Of a stretch of 42,838 nucleotides of DNA, positions 23,715 to 31,419 are shown piece by piece (positions within the stretch are counted from its first letter, which is position 1; each line of letters begins with the position of its first letter). The DNA is from Mesorhizobium sp. B2-3-12 (GTDB lineage: Bacteria; Pseudomonadota; Alphaproteobacteria; Rhizobiales; Rhizobiaceae). Location of the stretch: contig NZ_VFVR01000019.1 of NCBI RefSeq assembly GCF_006442205.1, forward strand, positions 1-42,838, written 5' to 3'. A program made the translations under genes and the position numbers. The notes beneath the pieces are model-generated. The model made no database searches. It had not been told where the DNA came from and saw only the letters and a list, made by a program, of their open reading frames with translations.

Positions 23715-23951
23715 ATGAGTGACACCGCAGAGCGCGTCAAGAAGATCGTCATCGAGCACCTGGGCGTCGATGCCGACAAAGTGACGGAGCAGGCGAGCTT
23801 CATCGATGATCTGGGCGCTGACAGCCTCGACACGGTTGAACTCGTCATGGCGTTCGAAGAAGAATTCGGCGTCGAGATTCCCGATGACGCGGCCGAGACC
23901 ATCCTGACGGTCGGCGATGCCGTGAAGTACATCGACAAGGCTTCCGCCTGA
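23715..23951 (+). CDS. acpP: Acyl carrier protein
   Basis: A 78-residue acidic protein that carries growing fatty acyl chains on a phosphopantetheine arm. The attachment site is Ser37 in DDLGADSLDTVELVMAFEEEF. The start MSDTAERVKKIVIEHLG is the standard rhizobial one. I chose the ATG at 23715 because the ATG nine bases earlier touches the GAGG ribosome site. It lies between fabG and fabF in the normal order and probably has its own promoter. Confidence 0.98.
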   Translation: MSDTAERVKKIVIEHLGVDADKVTEQASFIDDLGADSLDTVELVMAFEEEFGVEIPDDAAETILTVGDAVKYIDKASA

Positions 23952-23985
23952 CGCTTTCCGCAGTCACTACCGGGGAGGACCTGCG

Positions 23986-25248
23986 ATGAGGCGTGTCGTC
24001 GTCACGGGCCTTGGCCTGGTTTCGCCGTTCGGCATGGGCTTCGAGCACGGCTGGAAGGAACTGCTGACTGGTCGCAGCGCCGCCAAGCGCGTCACCGAGT
24101 TCGAGGTGGACGATCTTGCCTGCAAGATCGCCCACGTCATTCCGCGTGGCGACGGTTCCAACGGCACGCTCAATCCCGAAGCCATTCTCGAGCCGAAGGA
24201 ACTTCGCAAGATCGGCGACTTCATCCTGTACGGGATCGCGGCCGCCGATGAAGCGCTGAAGGATTCCGGCTGGCAGCCTTCGACCGAGGATGAGCGTTGT
24301 GCCACCGGTGTGCTGATCGGCTCCGGCATCGGCGGCCTCGAGGGCATTGCCGAGAACGCGATCATCCTCAAGGAACGCGGCCCGCGCCGCATCAGCCCGT
24401 TCTTCATTCCCGGAAACATCATCAATCTGGTCTCCGGCCAGGTGTCGATCCGGCATGGGCTGAAAGGCCCCAACCACGCCGTCGTCACCGCCTGTTCGAC
24501 CGGCGCGCACGCCATTGGCGACGCCGCCCGGCTGATCATCTTTGGCGATGCCGACGTAATGCTGGCCGGTGGCGCGGAATCGCCGGTGACCCGGCTTTCG
24601 CTGGCGGGCTTCGCCGCCTGCCGGGCGCTCTCGACCGAGCGCAACGACACCCCGCAAACAGCCTCGCGGCCCTACGACCGCGACCGCGACGGCTTCGTCA
24701 TGGGCGAGGGCGCCGGCGTGGTGGTGCTCGAGGAATTGGAGCATGCCAAGGCACGCGGTGCGAAGATTTACGCCGAGGTGACCGGCTACGGTCTCACCGG
24801 CGATGCCTATCACATCACCGCCCCCGCCGAGGACGGCGACGGCGCTTTCCGTTGCATGACGGCCGCGTTGAACCGGGCAAAGCTTACGCCGGCCGATGTC
24901 GACTACATCAATGCGCATGGCACCTCGACCATGGCCGATACGATCGAACTCGGTGCCGTCGAGCGGCTGGTCGGCAATGCGGCGTCGAAGATCTCGATGT
25001 CGTCGACCAAGTCGTCGATCGGCCATTTGCTGGGCGCGGCGGGCGCGGCCGAAGCGATCTTTTCGATCCTCGCCATCCGGGACAATATCGCACCGGCTAC
25101 CATCAACCTCGACAATCCCGAGCGCGAAACCGCGATCGACCTGGTCCCTAACAAGCCACGCGCGCGCCAGATCGACGTGGCGCTGTCGAATTCCTTCGGC
25201 TTCGGCGGCACCAACGCTTCGCTCGTCTTCCAGCGGTATGATGGCTGA
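23986..25248 (+). CDS. fabF: 3-oxoacyl-ACP synthase II
   Basis: A 420-residue condensing enzyme that elongates acyl-ACP with malonyl-ACP. The catalytic triad is Cys170 (VTACSTGAHAIGDA), His311 (NAHGTST) and His347 (SSIGHLLGAAGA), with Lys342 nearby. The thiolase-fold N-terminus RRVVVTGLGLVSPFG and the end NSFGFGGTNASLVF are typical. Length is normal. A strong GGGGAGG lies seven bases before the ATG. It follows acpP by 34 bp and is probably on the same message. Confidence 0.98.
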   Translation: MRRVVVTGLGLVSPFGMGFEHGWKELLTGRSAAKRVTEFEVDDLACKIAHVIPRGDGSNGTLNPEAILEPKELRKIGDFILYGIAAADEALKDSGWQPSTEDERCATGVLIGSGIGGLEGIAENAIILKERGPRRISPFFIPGNIINLVSGQVSIRHGLKGPNHAVVTACSTGAHAIGDAARLIIFGDADVMLAGGAESPVTRLSLAGFAACRALSTERNDTPQTASRPYDRDRDGFVMGEGAGVVVLEELEHAKARGAKIYAEVTGYGLTGDAYHITAPAEDGDGAFRCMTAALNRAKLTPADVDYINAHGTSTMADTIELGAVERLVGNAASKISMSSTKSSIGHLLGAAGAAEAIFSILAIRDNIAPATINLDNPERETAIDLVPNKPRARQIDVALSNSFGFGGTNASLVFQRYDG

Positions 25249-25350
25249 AAATCCGGCTGCCGGGCGATGCTTTGGCGTGTCGTCAATTTTGCCATATTCG
25301 CCCCTACTCTGCCGCAGGGGATTCGTTGAGAGATCGAACGGTAGGGCGAA

Positions 25351-26604
25351 ATGAATACAAATCCGGCGGGCAACGGAGAATTCGGGCAAGGGACGGCGAA
25401 TACCGGGCCGATCGTGCCGAAGACAGCGAGTGAGGCGTTGCGGCCGGAGGTTGGAACGCCGCCGCCGAAACGGTCGCGCGCCTCGCGTAGCCAGATCGTC
25501 GTGTTCATGAACTTCGTCATCTCCTCGGTGATGCTGATGGTTCTTGCGGCGGGCGTGGCCGTCTATTTCGGCAAGCAGGAATTCACCGAACCCGGCCCCT
25601 CGGCCAATGGCGACACCTTCCTCGTCAAGCCCAACACCGGCGTGCAGGACATCGCCGACCAGCTCGAGCGCCGCGGACTGATCAGCGACGCCCGCATTTT
25701 CCGCCTCGGCGTGCGTGCCTTCGGCAACGGTTCCGCGCTCAAGGCCGGTGAATACGAGATCAAGCCCAAAGCCTCCATGCGCGACATCATGGAACTCCTG
25801 AAGAGTGGCAAGTCGGTGATGTATTCGCTGACCATTCCGGAGGGACTAACGGTCGAGCAGGCCTTGCAGCGCATCGCCGAAGAACCCGCCCTGAGTGGCG
25901 ACATGCCGGCGAAAACGCCTCCCGAGGGCAGCCTTGCCACCGACACGCTTCGTTTCACGCGTGGCGCGACGCGTCAGCAGATGGTCGACAAGCTGCTCGC
26001 CGATCAGAAAAAACTGGTCGATGAGGTGTGGCAGAGGCGCGCGCCGGATCTGCCCCTGGCCAGCGTCGAGGACTTTGTCACCCTGGCCTCGATCGTCGAG
26101 AAGGAAACCGGCAAGGGTGATGAACGCTCGCGCGTGGCCGCCGTCTTCCTGAACCGATTGGCCAAGGGCATGCGCCTGCAGTCCGATCCGACCATCATTT
26201 ACGGTCTGTTTGGCGGCAAGGGCAAACCGGCGGACCGTCCGATCTACCAGTCCGACATCCAGAAGCAGACGCCCTACAACACCTATGTGATCAGCGGCTT
26301 GCCGCCGACGCCCATCGCCAATCCGGGCCGCGCGGCCCTCGAGGCCGTGGCCAATCCGTCGAAGACCGACGATCTCTATTTCGTCGCCGACGGCACGGGC
26401 GGTCACGTCTTCGCCGCGACCCTGGACGAGCATAACGAGAACGTCGCCCGCTATCGCGCGCTGCAGAAGAAGCAGGCCGATGACGCAGCCAAGGCGGCTG
26501 CTGCCGCCGGCACCAGCGGCGGCACCGACAAGCCTGCCGCCGACAAGCCCGCCGACGATGGCGCCGACGGCGACGCCGGCGGTGATGCGGGCGCGGCTCA
26601 ATAA
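25351..26604 (+). CDS. mltG: Endolytic murein transglycosylase MltG
   Basis: A 417-residue membrane-anchored enzyme that cuts nascent peptidoglycan and so ends glycan strands. One membrane helix is at about 49-72, with a 48-residue cytoplasmic tail before it. The periplasmic part has a LysM-like region (FLVKPNTGVQDIADQL) and the YceG domain with catalytic Glu250 in LASIVEKET. The downstream motifs LQSDPTIIYG and YNTYVISGLPPTPIANPG are diagnostic. The last 55 residues are a low-complexity Ala/Gly/Asp/Lys tail. It follows fabF by 102 bp, the usual neighbour in Hyphomicrobiales. Confidence 0.97.
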   Translation: MNTNPAGNGEFGQGTANTGPIVPKTASEALRPEVGTPPPKRSRASRSQIVVFMNFVISSVMLMVLAAGVAVYFGKQEFTEPGPSANGDTFLVKPNTGVQDIADQLERRGLISDARIFRLGVRAFGNGSALKAGEYEIKPKASMRDIMELLKSGKSVMYSLTIPEGLTVEQALQRIAEEPALSGDMPAKTPPEGSLATDTLRFTRGATRQQMVDKLLADQKKLVDEVWQRRAPDLPLASVEDFVTLASIVEKETGKGDERSRVAAVFLNRLAKGMRLQSDPTIIYGLFGGKGKPADRPIYQSDIQKQTPYNTYVISGLPPTPIANPGRAALEAVANPSKTDDLYFVADGTGGHVFAATLDEHNENVARYRALQKKQADDAAKAAAAAGTSGGTDKPAADKPADDGADGDAGGDAGAAQ

Positions 26605-26758
26605 GTGAAGAAAGGCGTTGCCTGAAAGGCGGCGGCCTGACATTTGAAAGAACGCCAGGCGTCCGATTTCGACGCATTCGCGGCGTGGTCATTTTAAGCC
26701 GCGCTAGCCCCTCCGGAAAACCGGTGTCGGGGTGAGGCGCCAGGAATGTGCGGGCGAC

Positions 26759-27649
26759 ATGAATTTGCAGAGCATGACGGGTTTCGCCCGGGCCGTCGCC
26801 GAGCATGACGGCACCTCGATCGCCTGGGAAGTCAAATCCGTCAATGGCAAGAGCGTCGAGGTGCGGCTGCGGCTGCCTCAGGGGTTCGAGCGGTTGGAGC
26901 CCGTGGTCAGGCAAACGCTGCAGAAGCGTTTCGCCCGCGGCAATTTCCAGGCGACGCTGACCATCGGCCGCGCGGCCGGCGCGCAGGCGCAACCTGTCGT
27001 CAACGAGGCTTTTCTGAAAGACCTCGCCGGCCTGGCCAAGCGGTTGCAGGAACAGTTCGGCGCCGCGCCGGCGACGGCTGACGGATTGCTGTCGTTGCGT
27101 GGCGTGCTCGATGTTCCCGAAACCGTCGAAACCGAAGAGGCGCGGGCCGCGCTCGACACCGCCATCATGGCCGCGCTCGACGCGGCGCTGAACGGGCTGG
27201 AACAGGCTCGGCAAGGAGAAGGCGCGGCACTTTCCTTGCTCTTGTCCGGTCATATCGACACCATCGAGACATTGACCCTGCGCGCGGAAGCGGACCCGTC
27301 ACGCGATGCGGCGGCGATCCGCGAACGCATAGCCGAGCAGGTCAGGCTGCTGATGGATGCATCCGCCAATCTGGATGCGAGCCGGCTGCACATGGAGGCG
27401 GCGTTCCTCGCCACCAAGGCCGATATTCGCGAAGAGATCGACCGGCTGAAAACGCATGTCGCGTCCGGCCGGGCCTTGCTTCAGGGCGGCGGCGCCGTCG
27501 GCCGCAAGCTTGATTTTCTGGCACAGGAATTTAACCGCGAATCAAATACGCTGTGTTCCAAGTCGAATGCCGCGGCCGTCACGGCGATCGGGCTGGAATT
27601 GAAGGCCGTGGTCGACCAGTTTCGTGAACAGGTCCAGAATCTGGAGTAG
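26759..27649 (+). CDS. YicC family protein (putative endoribonuclease)
   Basis: A 296-residue protein of the YicC family. The start MNLQSMTGFARA is the diagnostic N-terminus, and the C-terminal DUF1732 domain ends with the very conserved GRKLDFLAQEFNRESNTLCSKS. E. coli YicC has been reported to promote RNA decay. The middle is helical with two coiled-coil-like stretches. I chose the ATG at 26759 because the family begins there. The stop is 3 bp before gmk, so the two are coupled, a widespread pairing. Confidence 0.93.
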   Translation: MNLQSMTGFARAVAEHDGTSIAWEVKSVNGKSVEVRLRLPQGFERLEPVVRQTLQKRFARGNFQATLTIGRAAGAQAQPVVNEAFLKDLAGLAKRLQEQFGAAPATADGLLSLRGVLDVPETVETEEARAALDTAIMAALDAALNGLEQARQGEGAALSLLLSGHIDTIETLTLRAEADPSRDAAAIRERIAEQVRLLMDASANLDASRLHMEAAFLATKADIREEIDRLKTHVASGRALLQGGGAVGRKLDFLAQEFNRESNTLCSKSNAAAVTAIGLELKAVVDQFREQVQNLE

Positions 27650-27652
27650 CCG

Positions 27653-28327
27653 ATGGTTGCCAAGGAACCGATGGTTGCCAGGGATTTGGGGTCCCGCATC
27701 CGCCGCCGGGGGTTGATGCTCGTCCTGTCGTCGCCCTCGGGTGCCGGCAAGTCGACGATCGCGCGCAATCTTCTGGAGAGCGACTCCAGCCTCGAACTCT
27801 CGGTCTCGGTTACTACGAGGCCGCGCCGCGGTTCGGAGATCGAGGGCGTCCATTATCATTTCCGCACGATGCGCGACTTCGAGCGGCTGCGCGATTCCGA
27901 CGCGCTGCTCGAATGGGCGCAGGTGCACGGCAATTGCTACGCGACACCGCGCGAGCCTGCCGAACTGGCGCTGGCGCAAGGCCGCGACATGCTGTTCGAC
28001 ATCGACTGGCAGGGCGCTCAACAGCTCAAGGAGAAGATGCGTGCCGACATCGTCTCGATCTTCATCCTGCCGCCATCGATGAAGGAATTAAAGGCGCGGC
28101 TGAAGCGCCGCGCCGAAGACCAGGAAGCGGTGATCGAGACCCGGCTGAAGAACGCCCGCAACGAGATCGAGCACTGGAAGGAATATGACTTCGTCATCGT
28201 CAATGACGATCTCGACCGTGCCTTCGCCGAGGTGCGCGGCATCGTCGTGGCCGAGCGGCTGCGGCGCGACCGCCGGCCCGGTCTCTTCGACTTCGTCTCG
28301 GGATTGCTGGACGAGAAGACGGCGTAA
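27653..28327 (+). CDS. gmk: Guanylate kinase
   Basis: A 224-residue kinase that makes GDP from GMP. The P-loop is SSPSGAGKST at 26-35. The GMP-binding region reads SVSVTTRPRRGSEIEGVHYHF, and the later motif DIDWQGAQQL is typical. Two ATGs, 27653 and 27671, lie in an 18-bp near-perfect duplication (MVAKEP then MVARDL). GGAG precedes the first and AAGGA the second, so either can start translation. The stop codon lies inside the first unit of a perfect 50-bp tandem duplication. Both ends of the gene therefore show recent local duplication, while the enzyme core is intact. Confidence 0.97.
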   Translation: MVAKEPMVARDLGSRIRRRGLMLVLSSPSGAGKSTIARNLLESDSSLELSVSVTTRPRRGSEIEGVHYHFRTMRDFERLRDSDALLEWAQVHGNCYATPREPAELALAQGRDMLFDIDWQGAQQLKEKMRADIVSIFILPPSMKELKARLKRRAEDQEAVIETRLKNARNEIEHWKEYDFVIVNDDLDRAFAEVRGIVVAERLRRDRRPGLFDFVSGLLDEKTA

Positions 28328-28414
28328 GCGCCTCTCCTTCCTTCTCCCCGTTCACGGGCAGAAGGAAGACGGCGTAAGCGCCTCTCCTTCCTTCTCCCCG
28401 TTCACGGGCAGAAG
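28315..28414. repeat. 50-bp perfect tandem duplication over the gmk stop
   Basis: Two identical 50-bp units, 28315-28364 and 28365-28414, directly abut. Each starts with the last gmk codons and stop (GAAGACGGCGTAA) and ends in the palindrome TTCTCCCCGTTCACGGGCAGAAG. Only the first stop is used. Exact identity implies a very recent event, such as slippage or unequal exchange. Confidence 0.95.
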
Positions 28415-28503
28415 GTGGCCCAAAGGGCCGGATGAGGGGCGGCGCCGTTCCTTCGTTGGTTCGTGCCGCCTGCCGCCATCCTCTCACCTTAAACGGAGAG
28501 AAG
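28385..28503. repeat. Rhizobial intergenic mosaic-type element (RIME-like)
   Basis: It fills the space between the convergent gmk and rsmA genes. It starts with TTCTCCCCGTTCACGGGCAGAAGG and continues GGCCGGATGAGGGGC; the right end (CTCACCTTAAACGGAGAGAAG) resembles the left end inverted. This matches my recollection of the small palindromic elements dispersed in rhizobial genomes. It could form hairpins on both transcripts and act as a bidirectional terminator. Confidence 0.6.
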
Positions 28504-29343
28504 TTACACCGCGTTCGTCAACGTCACGAACTCCTCGACGCTGAGTGTTTCGGCGCGTCGCGTCGGATCGATTCCCGCTCGTTCGAGCAAGGCCTCGCCG
28601 CCGAGGCTTTTCACGCTCTGCCGCAGCATCTTTCGGCGCTGGCCGAAGGCGGCTTCCGTCACCCGGCCTAGTTTCCTCACATCGGCGGGCAGGGGTGTCG
28701 CGCGCGGCTCCAGATGTACCACCGAAGAGGTGACCTTGGGTGGCGGCGTGAAGGCCTGGGGCGGTACGTCGAAGGCGATCCTGGCCTGCGTGCGCCAGCC
28801 GGCGAGCACGCCGAGCCTGCCATAGGCATCGCTGCCGGGTGCGGCGACGATGCGCTGGGCGACCTCACGCTGAAACATCAGCGTCATCGAGGCGTAGAAG
28901 GGCGGCCAGTCCGCGACCGTCAGCCATCGGACCAGAAGTTCCGTGCCGATATTGTAGGGCAGATTGGCCACGATCCGGACCTTGCCACCGTCTCCAGCAG
29001 CCTCCGAGGCGAGGGCGGCGAAGTCGGTCTTCAGCGCATCTCCTGAAATCACCTGCAGCCGGTCGGGGTAATGAGCGGAGACTTCGGCAAGCGCCGCCAG
29101 GCAGCGTTCGTCGCGCTCGATGGCGACGACCCGGCAGGCGCCGTTGGACAGCAGCGCCCTCGTCAACCCTCCAGGCCCGGGCCCGACTTCAATTACCGTG
29201 GCATTCGTCAGGTCGCCGGCGCTGCGTGCGATCTTGCCGGTCAAATTGAGATCAAGCAGGAAGTTCTGGCCGAGCGCCTTTTTCGCCTGCAGCCCGTGGC
29301 GCTCGATGACGTCCCGCAGCGGCGGCAGCCCATCGAAGCTCAT
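28504..29343 (-). CDS. rsmA: 16S rRNA (adenine1518-N6/adenine1519-N6)-dimethyltransferase
   Basis: A 279-residue methyltransferase that dimethylates two adjacent adenines near the 3' end of 16S rRNA (KsgA). KKALGQNFLLD is at 21-31, SAM motif I EVGPGPGGLT at 52-61, and the catalytic NLPYN at 127-131. The C-terminal end GQRRKMLRQSVKSL is typical. I chose the ATG at 29343 because it begins at the family's usual DGLPPLRDVIERHGL. An ATG at 29397 would add 18 residues and overlap pdxA, and neither has a strong ribosome site. It closes the lptF-to-rsmA run. Confidence 0.95.
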   Translation of the reverse strand: MSFDGLPPLRDVIERHGLQAKKALGQNFLLDLNLTGKIARSAGDLTNATVIEVGPGPGGLTRALLSNGACRVVAIERDERCLAALAEVSAHYPDRLQVISGDALKTDFAALASEAAGDGGKVRIVANLPYNIGTELLVRWLTVADWPPFYASMTLMFQREVAQRIVAAPGSDAYGRLGVLAGWRTQARIAFDVPPQAFTPPPKVTSSVVHLEPRATPLPADVRKLGRVTEAAFGQRRKMLRQSVKSLGGEALLERAGIDPTRRAETLSVEEFVTLTNAV

Positions 29344-29368
29344 GCGCGAGGACCGGAAGCGGAAGCGC

Positions 29369-30385
29369 TCATGCGGCGACGGCCTTTGCGTCGACATCAG
29401 CGAGCTTTCTGGCAAGCTTCAGTGCCGCGATCAGGCTGTCTGGTCGCGCCACGCCCTTGCCGGCGATGTCGAAGGCGGTGCCATGGTCGGGCGAGGTGCG
29501 GATGAAGGGCAGGCCCAGCGTGACGTTGACCGCCTCGTCGAAGGCCAGCGCCTTGGCCGGGATCAGGGCCTGGTCGTGATACATGCACAATGCGGCGTCG
29601 TAGCCTGCCCGCGCCCGGGCGTGGAACAGCGTGTCGGCGGGCAGGGGGCCGAAAGCATCGATGCCTTCAGCGCGCAGGATGTCGACCGCCGGCCGCACGA
29701 TACGCTCGTCTTCCAGGCCCATGGAGCCACCTTCGCCGGCATGCGGATTGAGGCCGGCAATGGCGAGGCGTGGCCTGGCGAGGCCGAAGCGGCTGGCAAG
29801 GTCGGCCGCGGTGATGCGCGCGGTCGCGACGATCAATTCCGTGGTCAGGGCCTTCGGCACCTCGGCGAGCGCGATGTGGATGGTGACGGGAACCGTGCGC
29901 AGCTCAGGGCCTGCCAGCATCATCACCGGCATCGCCTCGACGCCGCTGTGCCGGGCCGCCAGATGCGCCAGATATTCGGTATGACCGGGGAAGCGGAAGC
30001 CGGCATCATAAAGCGGTTTCTTGGCAATCGGGCAGGTCACCACGGCCGCGGCCTCGCCGGCAAGGCAGGCCGCGACCGCGCGGTCGATGGCCTCGAGGGT
30101 GCCGGCTGCATTGGCTGGGTCGGGCCGGCCGGGGCTATCGATGAAGCGCGCCGTCAGGGGAACGATCGGCAAGGCGCTGCCAAAGGCCTCTGTCGCCTGC
30201 GCCGGGGTCACCTCCTGGATAGCCAGCGAAATGCCGAGATGACGCGCCCGCGAGGCGATCACGGCTGGGTCGGCGAGCAGGTAGAAGGCGGGCAAGCCAA
30301 TGGCCTGTCGCGCCAGAAAGGCGGCAATGGCTATTTCAGGGCCGATACCGGATGGATCGCCGACGCTCAACGCCAGCGCGGTCAT
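29369..30385 (-). CDS. pdxA: 4-hydroxythreonine-4-phosphate dehydrogenase
   Basis: A 338-residue NAD-dependent, metal-requiring enzyme of pyridoxal phosphate synthesis. The N-terminal SVGDPSGIGPEI, the central FPGHTEYLA with a metal His, GLNPHAGEGG, and MYHDQALIPAKAL with HDQ are the PdxA hallmarks. I chose the ATG at 30385 because GAGGAG lies just before it; a GTG 12 bases earlier would place that site inside the gene. The 13-bp gap from the SurA-like gene and 25-bp gap to rsmA point to a single operon. Confidence 0.97.
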   Translation of the reverse strand: MTALALSVGDPSGIGPEIAIAAFLARQAIGLPAFYLLADPAVIASRARHLGISLAIQEVTPAQATEAFGSALPIVPLTARFIDSPGRPDPANAAGTLEAIDRAVAACLAGEAAAVVTCPIAKKPLYDAGFRFPGHTEYLAHLAARHSGVEAMPVMMLAGPELRTVPVTIHIALAEVPKALTTELIVATARITAADLASRFGLARPRLAIAGLNPHAGEGGSMGLEDERIVRPAVDILRAEGIDAFGPLPADTLFHARARAGYDAALCMYHDQALIPAKALAFDEAVNVTLGLPFIRTSPDHGTAFDIAGKGVARPDSLIAALKLARKLADVDAKAVAA

Positions 30386-30398
30386 CGCGCTCCTCACG

Positions 30399-31322
30399 TC
30401 AGCGCTTGACGATGCGGGCTTTCGCCTTCAGCTCATCGACATATTTCTTGCTGAGGTCGTCGGCGGCCTTGTCGCTGGAGCCTTCGCTCTGAAACACCAT
30501 CTGGGCGGTCTTGTCGTCGGACACTTCGCGCGACGAGCAGATGCCGATGAATTCGACGCCGCGTTCGGTCTCGCGCGTGACGGTGGCGCCACCGACCTTG
30601 GTCGCCTTGATCTGCTCGGCCCAGTCAGGCGGCAATTGCGGCGCCAGAACCCGGCCGAGATCACGAACGGTGACGTCGATCAGGCCCTTGGCGAATTCGC
30701 GCGTCGTATTGCAGCCGTTGAAGCGGGCGCGCATGGCGTCGGCCTCGCGCTTGCGTTTGGCCAGCGTCGCGCTGCGTTCGGCCGCCGGCACGACGAAGAT
30801 GACCTGCTGCAGCATGTATTCCATGGCACTCGGCTTGGCGCCGCCCTTGTCGAGCATGCGCCTGACCGCGTCCTGTTCGGTCACGCTGCCACCTTCGCCG
30901 GAACGGTAACGCGCGCTGAGCGCCTGGTTCCATGCCATCTGGGCGCGAATGAATTCCTTGAAATGATCCTTGCCGACGCCGGATTTTTCCATGACGCCGT
31001 CGAGCTGGCCGAGCTGCATCTTGTTGTTGGTGGCAAAGCGCTGATAGGCGGCCTCGACCTGGGCATCGCTGATGCGGATGCCAAGCCGCTTGGCCTCGGC
31101 GAGGCGCAGCGTCTGGTCGATCATTTCCTGGGCGGCATCGCCCTTCTTGCGCTGCAGCTTCAGGAAGGCGGCACGATGGGCGATATCACCACTGGTGACC
31201 GGTATGTCGTTGACGACGTATTTGATCTCGCTGGCGAAAGCCGGCGGCGTCATGACGGTCATCGACACGGATGTCGCCGCCACAAGCAACGCGAACCCTG
31301 CTGAAAAGAGGTATTTCCTCAT
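30399..31322 (-). CDS. SurA-like periplasmic chaperone/peptidyl-prolyl isomerase
   Basis: A 307-residue exported protein. A signal peptide covers about 1-31 (LLVAATSV...PPAFAS). The mature N-terminal part is the SurA N-domain (IKYVVNDIPVTSGDIAHRAAFLKLQ...MIDQTLRLAEAKRLGI). The second half has a parvulin-like pattern but weak, so isomerase activity is doubtful and a chaperone role is more likely. Its place between lptD and pdxA is the classic surA position, and SurA helps fold LptD in E. coli. The start could be ATG 31322 or 31331; neither has a clear ribosome site, and the signal peptide fits both. Confidence 0.88.
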   Translation of the reverse strand: MRKYLFSAGFALLVAATSVSMTVMTPPAFASEIKYVVNDIPVTSGDIAHRAAFLKLQRKKGDAAQEMIDQTLRLAEAKRLGIRISDAQVEAAYQRFATNNKMQLGQLDGVMEKSGVGKDHFKEFIRAQMAWNQALSARYRSGEGGSVTEQDAVRRMLDKGGAKPSAMEYMLQQVIFVVPAAERSATLAKRKREADAMRARFNGCNTTREFAKGLIDVTVRDLGRVLAPQLPPDWAEQIKATKVGGATVTRETERGVEFIGICSSREVSDDKTAQMVFQSEGSSDKAADDLSKKYVDELKAKARIVKR

Positions 31323-31419
31323 CCTTGGCATCCCAATTCTATCCCGGCTCCGCCCGACTCCGTCCCCTTCCGGATGCGCGAATCCGTGCCAGCCCTATGC
31401 GGCGAAACGATGTCGCCGC

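Noticed and set aside
28315..28414. CRISPR-like repeats
   Set aside because: The units abut with no spacers and include coding sequence; no cas genes are in the window.
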